From Ministeria vibrans ATCC 50519 (taxonomy: Eukaryota > Opisthokonta > Filasterea): a stretch of DNA of 30,659 bases. A program made the translations under genes and the position numbers. The notes beneath the pieces are model-generated. The model worked only from the letters and a program-made list of their open reading frames with translations, ran no database searches and was not told where the DNA came from. Of the stretch, positions 17,991 through 30,659 are shown piece after piece (position 1 is the first letter of the stretch; every line of letters begins with the position of its first letter). The DNA lies in NCBI GenBank assembly GCA_943704425.1, contig CALSCP010000519.1:58679-89337 (forward strand), given 5' to 3'.

Positions 17991-20380
17991 TCAGAAGGGC
18001 GGGCGGGAAGAGAAGTGGGCGGCGAGACGACGGTACTCGCGCAGCAGCACACCCACATCGTCAAGGGTCAGCGCTCCCACTTGGCACGTGAGGAAGCGCT
18101 CTTCGATCGACACCGAATCGTTGTCAAACACGGCTGTGAGAGTACGTGGAACAGTCAGCAAAGTGACACCTTATCATATAGAATGGTTTACCGCGCGAAG
18201 TGTTGACTGGCGCCGACTGAGATTCGGATGAGTGGGTAGAGGATGATGAGCGCGCGTCGTCTGCAGGGCGATCGCCGTCTTCCGCATCATTCGCATCGTC
18301 GACATCGTCCAGGTCGTCGAAGACGGCACTAGATGAGCCTACGGGGCCATCGAGAACAAAAGAGCCACGAATGGCCGGGTGCACCGTGGTGTCAGTGGGG
18401 CGACCGGGCGAGGCAATGACTGCCAGATTGTGGTCGGCACTGGCAACGGCAGAGCCGGCAATGGCGGCATCGACACCCGGAAGCGTGCTGGGAGCAGAGG
18501 AAGATTCTGAAGCGGCAGTAGACAAGGGTAGAGTGTCGGCGGTAGAAGCAGACGCATCGGTTGCCAATGTGGGCGCGCTATGCTCCCCTTCGGCGGCCAG
18601 AGACAAGGACGACGATGCCGCAACAGCCTCGGCCAAAACCGCGTCCACTCCGTGCACCGACGACACACGTGGGTCGTCTACACGATTTCTCTTGACAAAT
18701 GCCGCGCGCGACGGTCGTCGGTGCATTTGTTGTTGGAATTCCTATAAGATGATTATTATCATCATTATTATTATAATTATTTATAATAATTTATCAATAG
18801 TATTAAAATGATGATATGAGAAGGTATTGCTTGCCTCGTCGTCGAGATTTAGCTTTGCAGCATCCAGCTGGACGATGAAACTGACAGCACAGTCAAGATT
18901 CATAAAGGCAAACGCTTGCTCGCCGGTGCAGAGACGGTCGGGGTGGCGGAAGCGCCGAATATACTCAAGGTGAGAGCGCAACTGGGGCGGGTTCGCCTTG
19001 AGCGTCGTGTAAATGAGAGCGGGTAGGAAGGAGTCGGCGCTCGCCTCGACGTTCGCCTCCTCAATCATGCTGATGACAATCTTCGTACAGTTCAGTACGC
19101 AGAGTAGTTTGTCGCGTGGTGTCTTGTACTGCGCGAGTTTGCGCAGTTCACGTTGGGCCGTTGCAAACGTCGGCGAATCGAAAATGTGCGCCTCGACCTC
19201 GAGCAAGGGTGGCGTAACAAAGTGGAGTTGTTTGATGCGCCGCTGAAGACTCTCGTCGGTAATTTGATCGCCCGAGCCGGGCGCAGCAAACACCGTGGGA
19301 TACAACTTGGTCATGACGTACTTTTCAAGACCCTCTCGGGCGCGATCAAAGTCGCCCTCACCGACACCCAGCCAAAGCGGATGGCGTGCCATGCTGTTGC
19401 CACATGCGTCTAGGAATTCACGTACGACTCGCGCCACCTGCTCCATGTCGACGGTGCGCTCGCCACATGCGCGCTGTGTTGCGGTAATTTGCTGTTTGAT
19501 ACTTTTGTACAAGGGATAGGCGGCGGGTTTGCGCATCTTGTCAAGGAAGTCGGCAAATGTCGATGTGGGCACAACGGGTAGCGCAACGGCCGGTGACGCA
19601 ACATGCTGAACAACACTCGAGTTTGCTGGCTCAACGAGTTGCGCATGCGTAGTACTAGCAGTGGCAGGCGGACCGGGGTCGGTAGCGAGCGAGTCAGTGA
19701 AAGAACCGCCTGGTGTGGATGGGCTAATGGACGTCGCAATGGGAGGCGTGTTGTCGTTGGTTCGCGTGCCACTCGGAGCAATCGGTGGTGATTTTGGTAC
19801 GGCGATTGCTGAAGTGGATGACACCTGCCGCGTCATGGGCGACCGTGACGGAGGCGGTGGGGGTGGGGCGCGTCTGCGTGTCTCCGGCGACGACGAGGGT
19901 GAATGGTAGGCATTGCGCGAAGAACCGGGACCCCACAAGCAACCTGGGTAGGTGACGGGTGTATTGATAAGAGCGCACTGCAGAAGAGTGCCGTTGACGT
20001 CGACGGTGAACTCGCCAACGACACGGAACTCCGCAGTGGGTCTGAGGCCGACGGAGGCGAACCGAGGCGGGTCAAACGTGTCGTAGCGCGAGCTGGAGTC
20101 GGGTGTACCCACATACACGTGCATTGTGTCTTTGTTGACGGCGCGGTACAGACCGCACAAGCCGTTGGGTGTGATGTACTGGTCGGTGCGTGTGGGATTT
20201 CGCAGGGCAACTAACATATAAACAATAGTAATAATAATAATAATTATTATTATTATTAAATTTTTATAAATGCGTGTCGTTTGGTCGCGTTTCTCGTACT
20301 ATGACTGTCAACAAAATCATCCACGAGATCAATGTAGGTGATGGACTGGGCGCGTGGCACAAGGAGCAAGGCAGGAGGCT

Positions 20381-20474
<94 letters not shown>

Positions 20475-21283
20475 GGAGAAAGAAACAAAGTGATAGAGAG
20501 AGAGAGAGGAGAAAGAAAGAAACAACGTGATAGAGAGAGAGGGAGAGAGAGAAAGAGAGAAAGGAGGGAGAAAGGAACAAAGTGAAAGTGGTTGACAAGG
20601 CGTACGCAAGAGGAAAAGGTATTCTTCGAGGCCGTTGACGACTATTGCGTGTCGAGTGCAGACGAGAGAGAGCCATTGAGAGAGGAGAAGGTCGAGCAGC
20701 TGCTTTGGAGCGCTGTCGTCGTCGTGAATACCTACATCGGCGCCTGTGGCATCGCGGAGGGCCTGGAGTACGGCAACGGCCGAGGCAGTGCTGTTGGTGG
20801 AACGAATTGAGCGTACAGCGAAGACAGGGTCGGACGGGATTCCTGGCGGAATGACACTCGACACGCGCTCAAGCTCGTTGATGACGGATTGTGTTGCCCC
20901 CGATATGGCATTGGTGGCGGCGAGGTCGCGTGCGACATCGGCTGGAGTGAGAATGGGGCGACGCGAAAGCTCATCGACGGCTGCGTCCTCTTTGAAGCGC
21001 TGGCGGAGCAACGACGGCGGCGTAAACGGCGAAGCGCGCTTCAGACTGCGGGGAGTGCCGTCGCGCACCGGTGGAGCGTTATCCTCCTCGCTGCTGCTGC
21101 TGCTTCTGCTGCTGCTGCTTCTGCTGCTGCTGCTTCTGCTGCTTCTGCCACTGCCACTGCCACTGCACTGCTACTGCTACTGCTCCTGCTGCTTCTGTCG
21201 CCGTGCGCAGGTCTTTTGATAATATCCCTCACCGGCACTGCCAGCATCAGGTCATCGTCTTCGTCGCTGCCGTCCGAAGACAT
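17991..21283 (-). CDS. VPS9-domain Rab5-type GEF with a possible PI3K-like Ras-binding domain
   Basis: Exons: 21283-21233, 21170-20606, 20210-18835, 18741-18192, 18133-17991; about 894 aa. The Ser-rich head (MSSDGSDEDDD then Ser repeats) leads to a segment (about 100-245) with SAVAVLQALRDATG and HAIVVNGLEEYLF. This resembles PI3K Ras-binding domains, where a V-x-G-x-x-EYL motif is typical. A Pro/Ser linker follows, then the helical bundle and VPS9 domain (about 430-665): HPLWLGVGEGDFDRAREGLE, YKTPRDKLLCVLNCTKIV, ADSFLPALIYTTLKANPPQL, YIRRFRHPDRL. The family activates Rab5-type GTPases on early endosomes. The Asp of the ADxFLP motif is kept, but the Tyr usual in GExxYY is Phe-Ala here (GEQAFAF). 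One intron is GC-AG. The 20605 donor and 20211 acceptor match in phase and skip a pseudo-exon-like stretch. VPS9 firm; RBD tentative. Confidence 0.88.
18742..18834 (-). other. GC-AG intron in the VPS9-domain gene
   Basis: On the minus strand the donor is GACGAG|GCAAGC and the acceptor TTATAG|GAATTC; phase is 0 on both sides. The interior is AT-rich. The match GAG|GCAAG is the consensus typical of GC donors, and no nearby GT donor gives a frame that continues. Confidence 0.75.
20211..20605 (-). repeat. 395-bp intron with long (GA)/(CT) tract
   Basis: Plus-strand GA repeats run 20387-20472 and continue imperfectly to about 20576. The transcript reads this as CT. The donor is TTGC|GTACGC and the acceptor ATGTTAG. 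Frame 20338-20256 on the minus strand could be read as a small exon (ITYIDLVDDFVD), but no acceptor there has the needed phase. Confidence 0.75.
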
Positions 21284-21309
21284 GCTACAAGTGTCGAAGA
21301 AAAAATGAC

Positions 21310-21315
21310 TTTATT
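21310..21315 (-). terminator. Poly(A) signal of the R3H-domain gene
   Basis: AATAAA on the minus strand lies 40 bp past the R3H gene stop and only 27 bp before the VPS9 gene ATG. The two same-strand genes are 72 bp apart between stop and start. Confidence 0.6.
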
Positions 21316-21355
21316 GTTTTTATTATTTGTTTCAAATCATTTTACACGCACAACA

Positions 21356-22143
21356 CTAATGAAACGCTTCATCGTCGCACGAAGGCAGTCGTACTACGGA
21401 ATGGAGGCGGGGCTGGTGAGGCACACCCTTGATGGGCTTCTTACTGAGCCGCAAGTGGCGATTCCACTCGGGACCGACTGAATGTGTGTAGCAGCCAAAG
21501 ATGGTCGCAGCATGGTGCATCTGCATTCGCTGGTAGGCCGAAAGACCAGTAAAGGTGACCAGGTCGCGTTCGGTCTGTCGACAGAAGCCTCGGACGACAG
21601 CACGGCTGACTTCTTCAGGGTGAGTGCGAAAGCGCCGTTGGAACGCATCGTCCGGACAGTAGATGCGGCCTGCCTCGTAGACCTGACCCGATCTCCCGGT
21701 AGACTCGTCATTGACTGTTGCATCGTGCTCGTGGCCATGAAGGAGGCTTGTCAGAGCATGGCTGGCGGCGTGGCGAAGGTTACTCATCATAGCTTTCGCG
21801 CGCGAGTTTGACCGCCCACGGTGCGCGTCAACAAGAGCCTCACTCTCATTCTCGTCTTCCTTATTCGCTTCAAGTTCATCAATAGGTTGTTCTACGTCGG
21901 TCGGCTACAAAGAGTACACGAGAAATTTCCGAGAATAAAGAAGTGCGAGAAAAATTGGAAAATTTAGTAAACAAAAGGCAAAAGTTGGGTCGTGACAGAC
22001 TCGCTTACCGGTTCCATGGTGGCGTCATGCTTTGTTGTTGAGACTTCGTGAGCATCACCGTCGGGAAGGGACACATCGCGCTGTCTTCTCGCCCAAGGTT
22101 TCCTTTTGTTCTGTCCAGCCGTGCGAGTGCCGCGCTTTCCCAT
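21356..22143 (-). CDS. R3H-domain protein
   Basis: Exons 22143-22009 and 21904-21356, phase 0, encode 227 aa. The head is very basic (MGKRGTRTAGQNKRKPWARR), suggesting nuclear or nucleic-acid contact. A Glu/Asp-rich middle follows. The C-terminal part (about 125-215) has an R3H domain: ERDLVTFTGLSAYQRMQMHHAA carries the R-x-x-x-H pair (RMQMH), then FGCYTHSVGPEWNRHLRLSKK. R3H domains bind single-stranded nucleic acids. It could be related to R3HDM4-type proteins, but no family beyond R3H can be named from motifs alone. The ATG at 22143 is the first in frame; the upstream 270 bp are shared with the OSTM1-like gene's 3' end. Confidence 0.8.
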
Positions 22144-22416
22144 TGGAATCGTGTGTAAGGTGAGGGGAAGAAGGAGACGGTTGCGCGACGATCGGGCAAT
22201 AGGATAGTGGTTTGGGGGAAAAAAGTGTTTTTTTTTAATAGAATCAAGAGACATTGAGACAAGAATGAACTAATGAAGAAAGAAGTCAAGAAGAAGTTAA
22301 GAAGTTTCATTACTCATGATTTTTCGAGGAAGAATGAAGATTGACACGTAGAATTAGTCGCAAAATGAACCAAAGGACCGACGAGGCAACGTAGTTACAT
22401 GTACAATATACTTTAT
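22144..22416. other. Tandem gap upstream of the R3H gene
   Basis: Both flanking genes are on the minus strand. AATAAA for the OSTM1-like gene lies at 22417-22412. The rest (22144-22400) is AT-rich with a T/A run near 22229-22238. No other feature is seen. Confidence 0.5.
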
Positions 22417-22751
22417 TCAGTACAACGCGGCTTTTTTTGCCTGGCGTCGGGAGATGGCATAGCCAATGGGGTAGAACAGAACAGGAAGAATGCAGAGCAG
22501 CGTAAGCGCAACAATCAACGGCGGTTGATTGTGTCGTGGAATGTCACACTGTTTGTCGCTCCACACTCGCTATAAAGATTAAGGAAGAAATAGATGTTGG
22601 GAGGTGACTGTATTGCGCTTATTGACGATACCTGCACGTTTGTGACAGTGTCGGCAAATTGAGCGTTGGCTTGGCATGCCTAAGTGGTTGCAACACACAC
22701 ACATACACACATCACAAAGAGACATATATATATATATATCAAAAAGACACA

Positions 22752-22792
<41 letters not shown>

Positions 22793-23408
22793 GGACAGAC
22801 AGAGACAGGAGAACATTAGCACAAATTGACGCTGACCGGATTCACGTACTTCACTCCGTTCAGAGTAGTATTCGAGGAAATTCGAGTAGAACGATTCGCA
22901 CACATGACAAACAAGTGTGTTGTTCTTAACTATGTGAGTACAATTGAAGAAGTCGCGCGCCAATTCGTCCGACGTTTCGTACTAATGAAACAAGCGAGGG
23001 CGATTGAGTGAGTCTCAACCAACAGCTCAGTCTCACCTCCGTTTTGGAGCAGTCGTCGCAATGGCTGCTATCCCAGACCCCATGGATGTAGGACGTGGTC
23101 TCGCTGATGGGAATGCTTTCGTTGCAGGCGGGCGGAAGAGCATCCAGCTTTGCCGTGACCGTCTTGTACACTGCGTCACAGAGCTACGCAAGTGTGGCGC
23201 GTGTAAGCGCTGTCGCTTTGCTTGCACACCCACAGACGCATACCTGGCAGTAGGTGACCGGCGTGGCGTTCTCCATGACGCACTTGGTGAAGTTTCCGCT
23301 CAATTCGATGGCGTCGTTGTATTGTGCCTTTCGACATGGTTTGGACGAGGCACTCAGCGACGCGGTCGTCACCACTGCCAGCCAGGCAACGTACACCAGT
23401 ACTTTCAT
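22417..23408 (-). CDS. OSTM1: OSTM1-like type I lysosomal membrane protein
   Basis: Exons: 23408-23244, 23183-23037, 22981-22850, 22679-22632, 22569-22417, all phase 0; 214 aa. The start ATG opens a signal peptide (MKVLVYVAWLAVVTTASLSA). The lumenal part has many Cys, in CxxC pairs (SSHCDDCSKTE, LVCHVCESFYSNFLEYY), CVMENATPVTYCQ and N-glycosylation sequons (NFT, NAT, NES, NCT, NNT). Near the C-terminus a WxxxxC motif (VWSDKQCDIP) precedes one membrane segment (LIVALTLLCILPVLFYPIGYAI) and a short basic tail. This pattern, including LPVLFY after the last Cys, is that of OSTM1, the obligate beta subunit of the lysosomal ClC-7 chloride/proton exchanger. It is shorter than the human protein (about 334 aa). 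No ClC gene is in the window. Family assignment rests on motif order and is fairly secure. Confidence 0.82.
22680..22849 (-). repeat. OSTM1-like intron with CA and TA repeats
   Basis: 170-bp intron holding an (AT) run at about 22724-22738 and a (CA) run at about 22747-22791 on the plus strand. The coding strand therefore reads TG repeats. Donor is GTACGT and acceptor CTTAG. Confidence 0.8.
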
Positions 23409-23673
23409 CCGTTCAACACACACGCACACACAAAAGAGTGCCAAGTCACGAGTGGCGTTTCACGTCAGTGAGATCAAATTAATCAGTGAACTAACATTGG
23501 TGTCTTGTCCCATCACTCACTCCACACCCACTCATTTTTTCTGATATTTCGCGGGGCCCGTTGTCAGAGCCACTAGTCAGCACTCCGCAGCCACCGCTAC
23601 TACTTCGTACTTACGGCGCGTGCGGGTTGAATCGGACACACGGTTCGATTGATCGACTCGCCCAGCAGATAGG
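23409..23673. promoter_or_regulatory. Divergent promoter region OSTM1-like / TVP23
   Basis: 265 bp between two divergently read ATGs. A short CACACA stretch lies at 23417-23431. No TATA box or other known element is clear. Its promoter role is inferred from gene orientation. Confidence 0.4.
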
Positions 23674-24647
<974 letters not shown>

Positions 24648-25021
24648 CAAATGAGCACATTATCTGTACAAGAAGAAGATATATATTTTATCATATTTCA
24701 CTGCATTCAGAAGACCTCCGACGGTCCGAGTCGCTGACGAGTCACAAAACACGTATTGGTTTGATCACTGTCGTCAGGCATCACACAGCTCAAGGCTGAG
24801 CAGGTCTGGGCTGTCAAAAACATATTAATTGTTAAATTCATCGGGTTTCACAGTTTACACTGGGTTAAATAATTAATAATTAAATAGGACATGAGTTTGG
24901 CACACTCTATGACTCTAAAGTTTAAAGTGCGCCAATAGGAATCATATTAAAATAGGTACAATTTTTTTTTCAAATTTTATCTGAATAAAATTATTATTCT
25001 CAAATTCTCATTTTTTCTTCG
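24648..25021. other. Tandem intergenic region (374 bp)
   Basis: This lies between the TVP23 stop and the LENG8-like start. It is AT-rich from about 24820 onward, with more mixed sequence at 24700-24810. No ORF, tRNA or clear poly(A) signal is present. It must hold the TVP23 3' end and the LENG8-like promoter. Confidence 0.5.
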
Positions 25022-27732
<2,711 letters not shown>

Positions 27733-27820
27733 TGGAATAATTACAGTATAAAAGTGTCATTTTTGTACAGACAAAGCACTATATTTGTTTGTTGTGCGTG
27801 GGATTGTGGTGGGTGGCGTG
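27733..27820. other. Compact convergent 3' gap
   Basis: Only 88 bp separate the LENG8-like stop (+) from the CIAO2 stop (-). No canonical AATAAA on either strand; AGTATAAAAG near 27746-27755 is the closest on the plus strand. Overlapping 3' UTRs are likely. Confidence 0.5.
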
Positions 27821-28447
27821 CTAGGCAAGACATCGTTCGACAAGCTGTAGCATCGTGGGGTTCTCGATGGCAGCTTGCGCGCGCTCTTTGTCGTTGATTC
27901 GTTTGTTGACTAAAACACGGGATGAGCGAAAATCTCATGATTGCAATCTTCTTTGGCGTTGACATACTGTCCTCTTCCGTGCTGTGCGATCCTTTGGTCA
28001 CTTGCAAGTCCAACTAAAGCGTGATCGCAGCAGACGGGGAATGAACACCCAGATGTCGCATATGATATGACTCACCTTGAAGGGTTCGTCAAGCACACGT
28101 TCCAGCTTGACGCGTAGAAAGAGCCCAATGGTGGCGGCCAGCGAGCAGTGGGGCACGGTGGGCGTAAATGAAATCCATATTCTCGTCGAGGCGAGGCCGT
28201 CCGAGGGAGCTGTGACTTTGACGAGAGCGAGTGAGACCACTTTGAGTTCCTCGAGAGTGTGCGGATGTTCTGGATCCTAAAACACGACTTGTCAGCGCCT
28301 TCTAGGCCTCTCGCATGAATGGGAGCGTACCTTGATATCGCGTATGTAGTCAAATACCTCTTCGGCCGAGAGTGCAAGCGAGTAGGGAGCGGCGGGGGCG
28401 CGAGGAGCATCCGGCGCAAACACTTGCGGATTGGGATTGTCTAACAT
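27821..28447 (-). CDS. CIAO2A: CIAO2 (FAM96/MIP18) cytosolic Fe-S assembly factor
   Basis: Exons: 28447-28331, 28276-28076, 28013-27968, 27909-27821; 150 aa, phases agree. Family landmarks in order: EVFDYIRDIKDPEHPHTLEE, the reactive-Cys motif FTPTVPHCSLAATIGLFLRV, SHSTEEDINKRINDKERAQA, and IENPTMLQLVERCLA at the end. CIAO2 works with CIAO1 and MMS19 in the CIA targeting complex that delivers 4Fe-4S clusters to cytosolic and nuclear proteins. The HSTEEDINK and FTPTVPHCSLA wording is CIAO2A-like, but the head (LDNPNPQVF) resembles CIAO2B, so this may be an undivided ancestral type. Start at the first ATG; the upstream in-frame TTG codons are not used. Confidence 0.95.
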
Positions 28448-28630
28448 CGCAAAGCAACGCCGCTCTTCAACAAAGATCAACAAAGAGTAATCAGTGTGTC
28501 TTTAGTGTTTGCACTTTGGTAAAATAAAAAAATGAAAAGTAGCAACAGTATTCAGTCTCAAATCAACAATGGACGATCGATTGACGGGCACTGACCACTA
28601 TTTTCTTATTCTTCTTTGTTTTCTTTCGTT
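28448..28630. promoter_or_regulatory. Divergent promoter region CIAO2 / HAD-like gene, with overlapping uORF
   Basis: 183 bp between divergent ATGs. An upstream ATG at 28569 opens a 25-codon frame ending at 28646, overlapping the downstream gene's start in another frame. A pyrimidine-rich stretch (28598-28630) sits just before the ATG. No TATA box is clear. Confidence 0.4.
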
Positions 28631-29698
28631 ATGTCTCGGCTACTGATCTACCTCGACGTGAACAAAACGGTTATTATGGAAGATCCGGCTGGTGGCAAAT
28701 CAAAGGAGGTGTGGCAAGAGAATCAATGGTCCAATGTGGTGAGACGTTTTCTTGTTAGGACGTCATTTCGGACATTATTGTGGAGCACCTGTACGGCAAA
28801 GTGGACGAAGCAGGAGAATTCACCAGCGCTCGTCTTGATTTTGACAGTGCATTGGCCGACGACAGTGAGATTTCGTACAAAACGTATTTGTGCGACCATC
28901 GCCATCCCTTTCCACAACATCCGCCCACCGCGTCAAAACAAGACATTCTCGCCGCCAACCGACTCGCCAAGGTACACTCAACAGCCTTGTTACTGCCACT
29001 ATTGTCTGACGAGCGGCCCATCGCGATCGCCTGTGTCGCCGTAGAGTCTTCGAAACGACGCAGTCAGAAATGTGTTTGACGAAGCGCACTCGCTGCACAC
29101 GGAGGATCTGCGCAACGCCTTTACAAGTCTTGTGTCACACATGGATCATGATCGCATGCTCGTCCCTGCCTTTTACCGACTCGTGGAGCATTTGGACGAG
29201 AAATTTCCCCGACAGTACACTCTGTGCTTTCGCACGTTTGGCGAAGACCTCGATCGAATCAGCGAAGAGCTGCGCACACAAGGTTTTCCTGTGGATCTTC
29301 GTGGGAAACTGGAGCGAAGCGACACCGAGACTCGACTGGTGGTGGAGGGACAGACAGAGATTGTGGGAATGACGCGCATTGCGGAGTTTCTGCAAGGCCG
29401 GCAGGAGCGGGTGATTGCCATTCGCGACGACTACAACCACTGGTCGGCGAATGGCGAGGCGGCGCACGCCGGAAAGGTCTTCTTCAGCGACACGGACACA
29501 CAGCGGACGGTCTTCTTTGACGACAATGCAGGCGAGTCAATTCTCGATCTGCGCTGTGCGCGCTCAGGCGAGCCTCTGACGTTGGAAGGGTCTGTGCGCG
29601 ACGCTCATGCCGTTGCCGTACGGCCCATCGAAGTCATCAAGAACCACAATTATTTTGTTGAGCAGTTGGAGCGTGTTCTTCAACTCAAGAGTCAGTGA
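28631..29698 (+). CDS. HAD-superfamily-like protein of unknown function
   Basis: Exons: 28631-28708, 28759-28971, 29045-29698; 314 aa. The N-terminus has HAD motif I in the form LLIYLDVNKTVI: nucleophile Asp9 is present but the Asp at +2 is Asn11. FRTFGEDLDRI (about residue 160) sits where motif II (hydrophobic-T/S) is expected, and VFFDDNAGESILDL (about 250) supplies the paired Asp of motif IV. No cap domain is recognised. The split MEDPAGGKSKE/DVISDIIVEHLYG reads continuously only if the donor is GTGTGG at 28709. HAD enzymes are mostly Mg-dependent phosphatases. With the +2 acid/base Asp replaced, phosphatase activity is uncertain. No signal peptide or membrane segment is visible. Substrate is unknown. 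Confidence 0.85.
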
Positions 29699-29877
29699 TT
29701 GCATGATACACCCCAATACATAATAGTTTTTGTATTACAACAGTTTTTGACCATTATTCGTGTTTTATCTTCAATCTTGAGTCTTCTCACTCTTCTGAGA
29801 CCTGAGTAATCATTTATCATTTTTTTTTGCAAGTCTTGTCTGCTACCCCCACCCTTGCTTTACTACAGTCTGCAAGC
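29699..29877. other. Tandem gap before RNMT
   Basis: 179 bp between the HAD-like stop and the RNMT ATG. A T-run at 29820-29828 is followed by a pyrimidine-rich leader ending in TACTACAG near 29867, so a spliced 5' UTR is possible. Nothing else is seen. Confidence 0.45.

Positions 29878-30659
<782 letters not shown>

Noticed and set aside
20256-20345. A small extra exon (ITYIDLVDDFVDSHS) in the VPS9-domain gene
   Set aside because: The upstream exon ends in phase 1, but the acceptors in front of this stretch give phase 0 for its open frame; in the phase that fits, a stop follows. Skipping it gives exact phase agreement.
24735-24765. CTGACGAG resembling a hammerhead ribozyme core
   Set aside because: No GAAA core strand or closing stems follow at the needed spacing.
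28739-28758. A 20-nt intron (GTGAGA...TTAG) in the HAD-like gene
   Set aside because: The longer 50-nt intron 28709-28758 shares the same acceptor, fits the size of other introns, and restores a continuous DPAGGKSKE-DVISDIIVEHLYG segment.

Overview
The window is nuclear DNA of a eukaryote with a compact, intron-rich genome. Thirteen protein-coding genes can be reconstructed from spliced frames using about 49 introns, most of them 50-110 bp. Nearly all introns are GT-AG with a pyrimidine tract and a (T/C)AG acceptor, often written GTGTAG or GCGTAG. The standard genetic code fits every gene. Gene content points to a unicellular relative of animals or another obazoan protist: a PKC-epsilon-like kinase, MAD1, a BRWD/PHIP protein, an OSTM1-like protein, a LENG8-like SAC3 protein and CIAO2. 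The species cannot be named from the sequence. Simple sequence is abundant: GA/CT, ATT, CA and poly-T tracts in introns and gaps, and Asp/Glu- or Gln-rich protein segments.

Layout from left to right. 38-4827 (+): 3' part of a sterol-glucosyltransferase-like gene with a C-terminal peroxin/dysferlin (DysF) domain. 4921-8578 (+): novel-type protein kinase C. 8843-11074 (-): spindle checkpoint protein MAD1. 11277-16522 (-): BRWD/PHIP WD40-bromodomain protein. 16690-17716 (+): MACROD-type macrodomain protein. 17991-21283 (-): VPS9-domain Rab GEF with a possible PI3K-type Ras-binding domain. 21356-22143 (-): R3H-domain protein. 22417-23408 (-): OSTM1-like lysosomal membrane protein. 23674-24647 (+): TVP23 Golgi protein. 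25022-27732 (+): LENG8-like SAC3/GANP-domain protein. 27821-28447 (-): CIAO2 cytosolic iron-sulfur assembly protein. 28631-29698 (+): HAD-like protein. 29878 to the window end (+): mRNA cap guanine-N7 methyltransferase, 5' part only.

The genes do not form one pathway, as is normal for eukaryotic gene order. Several touch membrane traffic or the endolysosome (sterol glucosyltransferase-DysF, VPS9 GEF, OSTM1, TVP23) and several touch nuclear or RNA work (BRWD, MAD1, LENG8, RNMT, R3H, macrodomain). Gaps between genes are 72-374 bp, with short divergent promoters (16523-16689, 23409-23673, 28448-28630) and tight convergent 3' ends (27733-27820).

The most interesting points are the sterol glucosyltransferase fused to a DysF lipid-sensing domain, the VPS9 GEF with a PI3K-RBD-like segment, a recurrent GTACG 5' splice-site class plus one GC-AG intron, a HAD protein whose motif I reads DxN, and long GA tracts in introns and gaps. 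No prokaryotic mobile element, CRISPR array, tRNA or rRNA gene was found. All exon models come from reading frames, phase agreement and remembered family motifs; no alignment or transcript data were available.
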